A stretch of DNA of 11,212 nucleotides from Candidatus Zixiibacteriota bacterium. GTDB taxonomy: Bacteria; Zixibacteria; MSB-5A5; GN15; FEB-12. Shown piece by piece: positions 1 to 5,769 of the stretch. The stretch spans positions 1-11,212 of the forward strand of contig JAGLXI010000064.1 of NCBI GenBank assembly GCA_023132995.1, given 5' to 3'. A program made the position numbers and the translations under genes. Below the pieces are notes generated by a model. It was not told where the DNA came from. It ran no database searches and worked only from the letters and a program-made list of their open reading frames with translations. The stretch's first letter is position 1. Each line of letters begins with the position of its first letter.

Positions 1-815
1 GCTCGGGAAAGACGATCCCAAAAGAGCAGGGGGATAATCAAGCCCAGTCCGAGAAAGCCATATTCCGCGAAAAACTGCCCTGAATACTCAAGCCCGTTAA
101 CCAGTTGGTCCAGGTGTAGACCGGTCTTGGCGAAGAACGGGTTAGGGAAGATTGAACCGTAGTAAACTACCTTGAAAACCGCGAACGGAAGCGATACCAC
201 TAAGGTGGCAAGAACGCATCTGAGCGAAAACACGGGCCAGCGACGCTCGGTGACCGCCTCAATGACAAGAAGCAGGCCGGCCAGGAGTGCACCCTCCGGA
301 CGTAGCCATACAGCCATCGCCAACACGAAGATCAGCAGGTGGTTGCGCCGCAGGTAGAAATAAAGCGCCGACAAAGCCGCAAGACCGAACGCGGCCGTCT
401 CAAGTCCAGCCGGCGACCAGTAGGCCAGCGAGAGGTTGAAGCCAACCAGGTAGGCCGGCAAAAGGGATATCCAGCGATCCTTTTCGCCAAGAAGCTGGCG
501 CGCCACAAGCCAGGTCAGGATGATTATGCCCCCACCGCACAGGAATCCGGTCAGGCGGCTCACTATGATATAGCCCACACCCAGGGCACCCCAGAAGATC
601 GAGAAAATCACCCAGGCAAAGTTGGTGAATCCCTCAATTCGTTCTCCGATGTTGTAGACCAGGCCGTGGCCGTTGAGGTAGTTGGCCACGTAGCGATACG
701 AGATGAAAGCGTCATCTTGAATGAAGCTCAGCTTATGCGCCAAGAGAGTATAGACGATCAGGACCGGAAGAAGCGGTAACAACAGGCGGAGGCTGTTCTT
801 CAACTGGTTGTTCAA
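1..815 (-). CDS. GT-C family membrane glycosyltransferase, AftB/ZomB-like (partial, 3' end outside window)
   Basis: About 271 residues are visible and the frame is open to the window edge. The protein is strongly hydrophobic, with a first membrane segment at about residues 9-26 and further ones from about 66 onward. After the first segment comes an extracytoplasmic loop with D34-D35-A-F-I-S-Y-R, then GHGLVYN (49-55) and G57-E-R-I-E-G-F-T-N. This D-D and G-E-R-x-E-G-[FY]-T-N pattern is typical of polyprenyl-phosphate-sugar-dependent GT-C enzymes such as mycobacterial AftB and its ZomB-like relatives. A later YYGSIFPNPFFAKTG stretch also fits the family. Inference: it transfers a sugar from a lipid-linked donor on the outer face of the membrane; donor and acceptor are unknown. 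The only plausible start is TTG at 815-813, because an in-frame TGA lies just upstream and no ATG or GTG intervenes. It overlaps the glgA stop as TTGA, which suggests translational coupling. The family call is firm, the substrate is not. Confidence 0.8.
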   Translation of the reverse strand, partial: MNNQLKNSLRLLLPLLPVLIVYTLLAHKLSFIQDDAFISYRYVANYLNGHGLVYNIGERIEGFTNFAWVIFSIFWGALGVGYIIVSRLTGFLCGGGIIILTWLVARQLLGEKDRWISLLPAYLVGFNLSLAYWSPAGLETAAFGLAALSALYFYLRRNHLLIFVLAMAVWLRPEGALLAGLLLVIEAVTERRWPVFSLRCVLATLVVSLPFAVFKVVYYGSIFPNPFFAKTGLHLDQLVNGLEYSGQFFAEYGFLGLGLIIPLLFWDRLSR

Positions 816-2290
816 GTGTTTTGTGTATCCATCAATCGTTCATAGAGATCACTGTATCGATCGACGGCGGCATCCCAGGAGAAATCCTGCCGCATACCGG
901 CCTTCATGATCTTGGTCCAGGTCCGCCGTTTGGCATATATCCGGCAGGCCCGCTCGATAGCCGAGAGCATGGCCTCGGGCGTCTCCTCGCAGAAGACGAA
1001 ACCCGTCCCTTTGGCGCTGTCCGGGTCGAAATCGATGATAGTATCGACCAAACCTCCAACTTTGCTGACTATCGGTACCGTACCGTACTTGAGCGAGTAC
1101 ATCTGATTGAGACCGCATGGTTCAAACAGTGAGGGCATCAGGAACATGTCGGCGCCGGCCTCAATCCGGTGGGCCAGGTTTTCATCGTGAACCAGAAAAA
1201 CCTTCAGCTTGTCAGGGTATTTCTTCTCCAGGCGCGAGAGCAGCTTGTGGTACTTCTCTTCGCCGGTGCCCAGGACAACCATCTGTATGTTCATGGCAAA
1301 AAGCCGGTCTGCGGCATCTCTGATCAGGTCAAACCCTTTCTGGTGCACGAGCCTCGATATAATCCCGATCAATGGCGTTTTCTCTCTGACGGGAAGGGCG
1401 GCTGTTCCGAGCAGGTCTATTTTGTTCATCCTCTTGCCACTCAGATTGGCGGGGTAGTAACGGAACGGCAGTCGCCTGTCGTGTGACGGCGACCAGACCG
1501 CGTAGTCAACTCCGTTGAGTATTCCCACCAGGTCGTCTGAGCGTTGTTTGAGGACGCCTTCCAGCCCGCAACCAAACTTCTTTGTTTGGATCTCCTCAGC
1601 ATAGCGTGGCGAGACGGTAGTGATCTTGTCCGCGTAGCTCACGGCCGCTTTGAGGAAGTTCACCTTGTCGTAGAACTCAAACGGGCCGGTAGCCCAGAAC
1701 AGTTCCTTCGGCAGGCCCAAGTTGGCGAACCGCTCCTTCTGGAACAGTCCCTGATGGGCCAGGTTGTGGATGGTCAGCACCGAAGCGACGCCGTCATAGA
1801 AGGGGTCGTCGGCGTAGATCGTTTTCAGATACACGGCCATCAGCCCGGCCTGCCAGTCATGCGCGTGCACGATATCCGGCCGGAAACCGAGTCTCGTTGC
1901 CGCTTCCAGAACGGCCCGCGCGAAGAACACGAATCGTTCGTCGTTGTCGGGGAAGTCCTTCCTGGTCTTGGGGTGACCGTATAGACCGGGGCGGTCGAAG
2001 TAATCGGAATTGCTCACGAAGTAGGTCTGCAGGCCGGATCGCTTGTCCCGGAAAAAAGAGAACTCCGCTATAACGCGTTTGTTGCCGACCGGGATTTCCA
2101 GCGACCAGCCCACGTCTTCGAGGTGATGTCCGGCGGTGTTCAGCGTCTCGTAGTAAGGAATAAACATCCGCACCTCGTGGCCCTGTGCGGCCAGCGTTCG
2201 GGGCAGAGCGCCCAGGACGTCTCCCAACCCTCCTGTCTTTATGAAGGGGACCATTTCCGAAGCAGCGACAAGTATCTTCAGTTCAGGCAT
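812..2290 (-). CDS. glgA: glycogen synthase (ADP-glucose/UDP-glucose glucosyltransferase, GT5)
   Basis: The protein has 492 residues, a normal length for bacterial GlgA. It transfers glucose from a nucleotide sugar to the non-reducing end of an alpha-1,4-glucan in the cytoplasm. The N-terminal Rossmann domain begins with the family signature KTGGLGDV at residues 18-25, whose lysine contacts the donor. HAHDWQAG follows in the first half. The C-terminal GT-B domain carries GIISRLVHQKGFDL and then SLFEPCGLNQMYSLKYG, with the conserved E-P-C-G-L-N donor-binding stretch. The ATG at 2290 overlaps the end of the GalT-family gene by 8 bases, and the run AGGGAAGG lies directly in front of it. The stop overlaps the TTG of the GT-C gene. 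The three genes are therefore probably co-transcribed from the promoter near 3350. No branching enzyme or GlgC lies in the window, so the source of donor sugar is open; the neighbouring nucleotidylyltransferase is a candidate. Confidence 0.96.
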   Translation of the reverse strand: MPELKILVAASEMVPFIKTGGLGDVLGALPRTLAAQGHEVRMFIPYYETLNTAGHHLEDVGWSLEIPVGNKRVIAEFSFFRDKRSGLQTYFVSNSDYFDRPGLYGHPKTRKDFPDNDERFVFFARAVLEAATRLGFRPDIVHAHDWQAGLMAVYLKTIYADDPFYDGVASVLTIHNLAHQGLFQKERFANLGLPKELFWATGPFEFYDKVNFLKAAVSYADKITTVSPRYAEEIQTKKFGCGLEGVLKQRSDDLVGILNGVDYAVWSPSHDRRLPFRYYPANLSGKRMNKIDLLGTAALPVREKTPLIGIISRLVHQKGFDLIRDAADRLFAMNIQMVVLGTGEEKYHKLLSRLEKKYPDKLKVFLVHDENLAHRIEAGADMFLMPSLFEPCGLNQMYSLKYGTVPIVSKVGGLVDTIIDFDPDSAKGTGFVFCEETPEAMLSAIERACRIYAKRRTWTKIMKAGMRQDFSWDAAVDRYSDLYERLMDTQNT

Positions 2291-3329
2291 CCTTCCCTAC
2301 GGCCGGTTTCTTCTCGATCCGCTCTAGTTCTTCCATGTCAATCTTTCGTAAAAACGCCGCTGACTCCTCGGGTGGAGTCGGATTGATGTAAAAGCCGGAA
2401 CCCCACTCAAATCCCGCCACCCTGGTCAGTTTGGGAATAATCTCGATATGCCAGTGGTAGTACTCGTGATGTTCCCTGGATATCGGTCGAGTGTGCAGAA
2501 TATAGTTGAAGGGCGGGTCGTTCAGGGCTACTTTCAACCGCGCCAGGCTGTCCTTGATGGCCTGGGCCAGCACCATGACCTCGGAATCACTGAGTTCGAG
2601 ATAGCTCGACTGATGCGCCTTGGGGAGAAGCCAGGTCTCAAACGGGAAGCGCGGAGCAAACGGCTGAATTGCCAGGAACGCATCGTAGTCCCTGACCACC
2701 CGCACGCGGTCGGTAATTTCCTGCCGGACGATGTCACAGAAGATGCACCGTTCCTTGAACTCAAAGTAGCGCTTGGCGCCATCGATTTCGTCCGCTACCT
2801 GCCTGGGTATGATGGGTGTCGCGATAAGTTGACTATGGGCATGTTCCAGCGAGGCACCGGCCGCTTCGCCGTGGTTCTTGAAGACGAGGATATACTGAAA
2901 ACGCCGATCCCGCTCAAGGTCCATCATACGCTCTCGATAGGCCCAAAAGACATCACGTACAGCCTCGTCGGACATGTCCACGAGGTCCTTGGCATGGTCG
3001 GAGGTTTCGATAATGACCTCGTGGGCGCCGATTCCGTTCATTTTGTCATAGATGCCCGCCGGCTGCCGGCTGAGCGTGCCCTCGACCACCAGGGCGGGGT
3101 ACTTGTTGGGCATAACTCTCAGAGTCCAGCCGGGTTTGTTGGGCTCGGTACCGGATTTGCGGTAGGCCAGGATTTCCGGCGGCGTATTGTCCTCGTGACC
3201 GGGACAGAAAGGGCACATCTTGGCATCCGCGCGTCTGGGCACGGGTGCAAATGACGTCGGCCGCTTGCCTCGCTCGGTCGATATGATAACCCAGCGACCG
3301 GTGATGGGGTCTTTACGAAGTTCCGGCAC
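2283..3329 (-). CDS. galT: GalT-family hexose-1-phosphate nucleotidylyltransferase (galactose-1-phosphate uridylyltransferase-like)
   Basis: This is a 348-residue HIT-superfamily protein of normal GalT length. It opens with the usual DPITGRWVIISTERGKRP stretch. C39-P-F-C42, H112 and H163 match the structural zinc ligands of E. coli GalT. The motif H163-A-H165-S-Q167 is the catalytic triad, and H165 should be the nucleophile that carries the nucleotidyl group. A second C-x-x-C (CIFC) and the C-terminal HWHIE also fit. GalT swaps UMP between UDP-glucose and galactose-1-phosphate. However, an S rather than a G before the Q (H-x-H-S-Q) also occurs in plant ADP-glucose phosphorylase-type relatives, so the true nucleotide may be ADP or UDP. 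The start is GTG at 3329, with GGAGAG five bases upstream (3334-3339). The gene heads an operon with glgA, which points to glucan metabolism rather than the Leloir pathway; no galK, galE or galM is seen. Confidence 0.88.
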   Translation of the reverse strand: MPELRKDPITGRWVIISTERGKRPTSFAPVPRRADAKMCPFCPGHEDNTPPEILAYRKSGTEPNKPGWTLRVMPNKYPALVVEGTLSRQPAGIYDKMNGIGAHEVIIETSDHAKDLVDMSDEAVRDVFWAYRERMMDLERDRRFQYILVFKNHGEAAGASLEHAHSQLIATPIIPRQVADEIDGAKRYFEFKERCIFCDIVRQEITDRVRVVRDYDAFLAIQPFAPRFPFETWLLPKAHQSSYLELSDSEVMVLAQAIKDSLARLKVALNDPPFNYILHTRPISREHHEYYHWHIEIIPKLTRVAGFEWGSGFYINPTPPEESAAFLRKIDMEELERIEKKPAVGKDA

Positions 3330-3349
3330 GATACTCTCCAGATTATGAT

Positions 3350-3377
3350 AGTATATCTATCGGCAGTCGGTTGTCAA
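3350..3377 (-). promoter_or_regulatory. sigma70-type promoter for the galT-glgA-GT operon
   Basis: On the minus strand a perfect -35 TTGACA (3377-3372) is followed by a 16-base spacer and the -10 TATACT (3355-3350). Transcription would begin near 3343, giving a short leader of about 13 bases that still contains the GGAGAG ribosome site at 3339-3334. The promoter lies downstream of the GlmU-like gene, so galT-glgA can be expressed independently of it. This is a motif match only. Confidence 0.7.
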
Positions 3378-3405
3378 CCGTCTCCTATTTTGCAATCGCC
3401 ATTAT

Positions 3406-3495
3406 GGCTGTTGCCACAGCCGGATCCGGCACGCTGACTTATACCGCTTCCCCAGTTTCATATCCCAACCTCGGCAGGTTCTGCGTCTTCCTGCC
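3406..3495. repeat. cluster of short inverted repeats between the GlmU-like and GalT genes
   Basis: The 208-base gap between the two minus-strand genes carries three perfect dyads: GGCTGT-TGCC-ACAGCC at 3406-3421, the palindrome GCCGGATCCGGC at 3419-3430 (overlapping the first), and GGCAGG with CCTGCC at 3473-3495 around an 11-base loop. None is followed by a T run on the minus strand, so none is a standard intrinsic terminator. They could fold the 3' end of the GlmU-like transcript or bind a regulator upstream of the galT promoter. No gene is visible in the gap. Confidence 0.4.
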
Positions 3496-3537
3496 TTGTT
3501 CAGTCGGCTGTCAAGCGCCCTGCCTCGCTGCGGGAAC

Positions 3538-4830
3538 TCAGCTGCTGGTGACAGCCTGGCGAAACTCCATCGCCCCTTTCTTGCTCATGGCGCTGTCCGC
3601 TACAGCCCGCAGGAGGTCAATCTCATGCTTGGACAGGCTGCAGTTGCGACGGGCGACGCTGCGCCTGGCGGTCTCTATCGCCTTGTCAAAGTGGTACTGC
3701 TCATAATTCTCAGAGTTACCCCATCGAAACGAAGGCACTTCCTTGTCCACGATCAACGTACCGCCGAATATGTTGCAGCAGACACCGATATTGATGCCCG
3801 TGTTGAGAAGGGTTCCGATGCCGAACTTGGTATGGTCACCGACAAACGACCCTACCTTGATCGACTCTGTGTCAACGGTGCTTTCGTTAATGCTCACGCG
3901 GATGTTTGAGTAGTTGTTCTTGAGGTCCGAATTGGTCGTCATGGCCCCGAAGTTCACCCACGGCGCGACGTAGCTGTGTCCAATGAAACCGGCGTGGTAC
4001 TTGTTCACGTAGCAATGAAAAATCGATTCCTCCACCTCGCCTCCGACATGGCAGGTGTGACCGATGGACGACGCCGCAATCCTGCCCGCCAGGACCACTG
4101 AATTGGGGCCGATGTAGCAAGGTCCGATGACAGCCGCGTGGGCTTCGATGCGACTGTTGCAACCGATGTAGACCGGTCCGCTCGAAGCGTCGATCACGGC
4201 GGCGGGCTTTACCTCAACGCCGCTGTCGAAGTAGACATCGTCCCGGTTGACCACGATTGCGCCGTCGTGCAGTATGACATCGTCGCGGATTTTCATCCCG
4301 GGCCGCAGATGGGCGAAATCGGTGGCAATTTCCCGCTCGATATCGGCCATGATCTCCCAGCAATAGTCGTATAGGGTGGCCTCGGTCGGAGCCGGCGCGA
4401 AGTGGTCGTGCTCGGTTTCGTACAACTGCTGGTACTCTCTCTGAGTCGCCAGCGGTGGAATTTCTTCGAGCAGATGTTTCTTGAACAGCACTGCCACCGT
4501 CTCTCCTTGTCGGGTAAAGACCGTTGACAATCTTGCTTCGGAGACTGCTTCGGCGAGGTCACCGTAATCTCGAATCCGGCCATTGATAAACAGGATATCG
4601 CAGTCACTACGCTTGATGATATTGACTGGGTGGTCTCGGAGAGTCTCCGCCAGAAGCGGGGAAACCTGGTCCCGGGCCGACAGGCAGACTTCGGCGTCCG
4701 GAAAATACCGCTCTCCACGCCTGAACAAGGGGACGATCCCCGCTCGCAACGTGTAGACCGGGCGGAGAATCGTTACCGGATAGAACCGGTCGAACTTCTC
4801 ATCCTCGTAATAGCAGATCACTAACGGCAT
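3538..4830 (-). CDS. alternative GlmU-like sugar nucleotidyltransferase / left-handed beta-helix acyltransferase
   Basis: A 430-residue two-domain protein. The N-terminal half (to about 170) resembles the divergent nucleotidyltransferase domain of the alternative bacterial GlmU family (TIGR03991 type), including the conserved RPVYTLRAGIVPLF stretch at about 23-38; the classical GlmU L-x-x-G-x-G-T-R-M loop is absent. From about 175 on there are hexapeptide repeats (IGCNSR, IGPNSV, IGHTCHVGG) of a left-handed beta-helix, with the family's N300-S-D-L-K-N-N-Y-S-N-I-R block and a VPSFRWG segment near the C terminus. In that family the enzyme is thought to acetylate glucosamine-1-phosphate and couple it to UTP, giving UDP-GlcNAc for cell-wall and envelope synthesis. 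Another hexose-1-phosphate could be the substrate here. The ATG at 4830 is preceded by AGGAAA at a longish spacing of about 11 bases. It is transcribed ahead of galT-glgA on the same strand, separated by 208 bases that contain a new promoter. Confidence 0.85.
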   Translation of the reverse strand: MPLVICYYEDEKFDRFYPVTILRPVYTLRAGIVPLFRRGERYFPDAEVCLSARDQVSPLLAETLRDHPVNIIKRSDCDILFINGRIRDYGDLAEAVSEARLSTVFTRQGETVAVLFKKHLLEEIPPLATQREYQQLYETEHDHFAPAPTEATLYDYCWEIMADIEREIATDFAHLRPGMKIRDDVILHDGAIVVNRDDVYFDSGVEVKPAAVIDASSGPVYIGCNSRIEAHAAVIGPCYIGPNSVVLAGRIAASSIGHTCHVGGEVEESIFHCYVNKYHAGFIGHSYVAPWVNFGAMTTNSDLKNNYSNIRVSINESTVDTESIKVGSFVGDHTKFGIGTLLNTGINIGVCCNIFGGTLIVDKEVPSFRWGNSENYEQYHFDKAIETARRSVARRNCSLSKHEIDLLRAVADSAMSKKGAMEFRQAVTSS

Positions 4831-4905
4831 ACGCTTGCTCGTTTCCTGACATTCTCCTGATGACTCTTTTCGGCCGTCAGGCTCCAGAACTTAGAGGAAA
4901 CCAAC

Positions 4906-5031
4906 ATGAGCATCACCGGTGGCTCAGGCAAGCTTAAACTGGCTGGCCGCGGGTGGCAGTTTTTCTCCCAAGATCACCGTTGCCGGCGCATGAGCCCTGC
5001 GCTGTCCTTAGGGAAACGGTTATTCCAGTAA
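4906..5031 (+). CDS. possible small ORF, 41 residues (uncertain)
   Basis: ATG at 4906 follows AGAGGA-type sequence (GAGGA at 4894-4898, seven bases before the start). The frame runs 41 codons to TAA at 5029-5031. The product would be small and basic, starting MSITGGSGKLKLAGRGWQFF, with no recognised domain, signal peptide or membrane segment. The good ribosome site is its only support. A hairpin with a T tail lies within the ORF, which argues against it being a normal gene, although a leader peptide is conceivable. It may be chance. Confidence 0.2.
   Translation: MSITGGSGKLKLAGRGWQFFSQDHRCRRMSPALSLGKRLFQ
4936..4964 (+). terminator. terminator-like hairpin in the intergenic region
   Basis: AAACTG (4936-4941) pairs with CAGTTT (4957-4962), and the inner sequence can add a CC/GG pairing around CCGCGG. 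Five T residues (4960-4964) end the structure on the plus strand; the minus strand reads AAAAACTG, so the stem is partly symmetrical. It lies about 170 bases upstream of the HesB-like gene and could stop or attenuate plus-strand transcription. The inner stem is imperfect. Confidence 0.3.
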
Positions 5032-5033
5032 CC
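5018..5033. repeat. inverted repeat GGTTA-N6-TAACC, possible operator
   Basis: A perfect 5-base dyad with a 6-base centre, about 104 bases before the HesB-like start. Its size suits a dimeric regulator. No regulator gene is present in the window and I cannot match it to a known operator. Confidence 0.3.
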
Positions 5034-5136
5034 TTATGATAGCACGATTCAAAATTCCACTTTCTTTTGGATCATTTCCGGCTTAATTCTGTTGTAAACG
5101 AAAACGATACCCTGAAAACCAAAGGGACCTGAGAAC

Positions 5137-5460
5137 ATGCTCGTAGTAACAGACACCGCCGGAGTCGAACTGAAGAAGGTGCTGGCCGCCCCAGAACATA
5201 AGGAAAAGAAACTGATATTGTACTTCCAGGGGGTCGGCTGAAGCGGACCATCCCTCGGAATGGCTCTGGATGAGTCCACGGATCACCTTGAACAACTCGA
5301 ATCAAACGGCGTAAACGCCTTTATTGACTCGAAAGTCCTGAAACACATAGAGCAGCACGGCGATATCAGGATCGACTACGTGACGCGGCCGGAAGGATCA
5401 GGCTATATGATATCGATCGGCAACCCCGATTGCTCCGCCTGCGGCTGCAAGGGATGTTAG
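5137..5460 (+). CDS. HesB/IscA-like selenoprotein with in-frame UGA (Sec35)
   Basis: ATG at 5137 opens a frame of 107 codons ending at TAG 5458-5460, interrupted only by TGA at 5239-5241 (codon 35). The sequence on both sides is one HesB/IscA domain: MLVVTDTAGVELKKVL, then LILYFQGVG-U35-SGPSLGMALDE, and a C-terminal cysteine cluster C99-x-x-C102-x-C104-x-x-C107. Sec35 falls exactly where IscA has its first conserved cysteine (the S-G-C-S-G motif, Cys35 in E. coli), and C99/C102/C104 cover the C-terminal metal-binding pair. A HesB-related family with Sec or Cys at this place is known (TIGR01911, HesB-like (seleno)protein). IscA proteins bind iron or Fe-S clusters during cluster assembly; the role of the Sec forms is not established. 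A SECIS-like hairpin follows the UGA. The start is fixed by an in-frame TGA upstream, and AGGG at 5123-5126 is a modest ribosome site. A conventional call would give only 5260-5460. Confidence 0.87.
5261..5278 (+). promoter_or_regulatory. candidate bacterial SECIS element
   Basis: TGGCTC (5261-5266) pairs with GAG-(U)-CCA (5272-5278), giving six base pairs with U5275 bulged on the 3' side and a five-base apical loop UGGAU. The loop starts 25 nt after the UGA and has G at its second position. This agrees with the known bacterial SECIS rules: a short stem-loop inside the coding region, roughly 16-37 nt from the UGA, with a G among the first two loop bases. SelB with Sec-tRNA would bind here. 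The fold was worked out by eye. Confidence 0.6.
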
Positions 5461-5560
5461 CCGAAGTGTGAGTTGTACGGGGCTCTCTCGGCATGTCGAT
5501 TCGAATATCTTCCTCCAATCGGCTGAGGCGGCCGGAAGCCCGGTCGGCCGTTATCGAGAA

Positions 5561-5576
5561 GCGGTCATACGACCGC
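5561..5576 (+). repeat. hairpin downstream of the HesB-like gene
   Basis: GCGGTC-ATAC-GACCGC is a perfect 6-bp stem with a 4-base loop, about 100 bases after the HesB-like stop. TTTT follows about ten bases later, so it is a weak terminator candidate. Two copies of CGGCCG at 5529-5534 and 5545-5550 lie just before it and can pair with each other. No gene could be supported in 5461-5769. Confidence 0.35.
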
Positions 5577-5648
5577 CATACGTCCCGTTTTCCTGCGAAA
5601 TGCCGGGCAAAAAAGCGCGTAGTTTCCCAGCTATTATCCGGAAACGCC

Positions 5649-5677
5649 TTGACATTCTGGAATTGCCTTAGTATATA
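5649..5677 (+). promoter_or_regulatory. sigma70-type promoter of gdhA
   Basis: A perfect -35 TTGACA (5649-5654), a 17-base spacer and a -10-like TATATA (5672-5677) place the start of transcription near 5684. The leader to the gdhA start would be about 86 bases and contains two dyads directly after the start point. This is the best promoter match on the plus strand of the window. Confidence 0.7.
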
Positions 5678-5686
5678 CGCAGACCA

Positions 5687-5702
5687 TGTGAAATGTTTCA
5701 CG
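5687..5702. promoter_or_regulatory. CRP/FNR-type operator dyad
   Basis: TGTGA-AATGTT-TCACG matches the CRP-family pattern TGTGA-N6-TCACA in all but the last base; its core GTGAAA/TTTCAC is a perfect dyad. It covers about +4 to +19 of the predicted gdhA transcript, a position typical of repression. The identity of the regulator is inference. Confidence 0.55.
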
Positions 5703-5706
5703 TAAT

Positions 5707-5720
5707 ATCACATGCGTGAT
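5707..5720. promoter_or_regulatory. second dyad ATCAC-ATGC-GTGAT
   Basis: A perfect 5-base inverted repeat with a 4-base centre. It shares the TCAC/GTGA half-sites with the CRP-like dyad but in the opposite order (TCAC first). It begins five bases after the first dyad and may be a second contact site or a leader-RNA hairpin. Confidence 0.4.
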
Positions 5721-5754
5721 TCGGCTTTGGACACATGTCAACATACAACCATTT

Positions 5755-5760
5755 GAGGAG
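5755..5760 (+). promoter_or_regulatory. ribosome binding site that sets the gdhA start
   Basis: GAGGAG ends nine bases before ATG 5770. In-frame ATGs at 5716 and 5761 are less likely: the first lacks a ribosome site and the second abuts this one. Starting at 5770 gives 447 residues, the length of E. coli GdhA. Confidence 0.75.
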
Positions 5761-5769
5761 ATGAGGAGT

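Larger units (their letters stand above)
4831..5136. other. divergent intergenic region between the GlmU-like and HesB-like genes
   Basis: This 306-base gap separates genes transcribed away from each other, so both promoters should lie here. No convincing -35/-10 pair is seen on either strand, and no riboswitch class could be recognised. It does hold a possible 41-codon ORF, a hairpin with a T run and two dyads: GAGC-AT-CACCGGTG-GCTC around 4909-4926 and GGTTA-N6-TAACC at 5018-5033. Some are listed separately. Confidence 0.6.

Noticed and set aside
339..779. 146-codon plus-strand ORF near the left edge
   Set aside because: The minus strand holds the GT-C membrane protein with conserved motifs; the plus product has no family features.
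2448..3254. 268-codon plus-strand ORF opposite the GalT gene
   Set aside because: The minus strand codes for a clear GalT with all motifs; the plus frame has no recognisable domain and reflects GC-rich codon shadowing.
4831..5136. Riboswitch in the leader of the GlmU-like gene
   Set aside because: The minus-strand sequence was compared by eye with cobalamin, TPP, glycine, fluoride, SAH, Moco and c-di-GMP consensus cores and none matched.
5239..5241. TGA read as a true stop, making the HesB-like gene a pseudogene
   Set aside because: The frame and domain continue without other damage, the TGA replaces exactly the conserved Cys, and a SECIS-like hairpin is present.
5260..5460. Separate 66-residue gene starting at ATG 5260
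   Set aside because: It is the C-terminal part of the HesB-like protein, starts inside the conserved SGPSLGMALDE block and has no ribosome site.
5468..5705. Plus-strand ORFs between the HesB-like gene and gdhA
   Set aside because: They have no ribosome site and no similarity, and run across the hairpins and the gdhA promoter.
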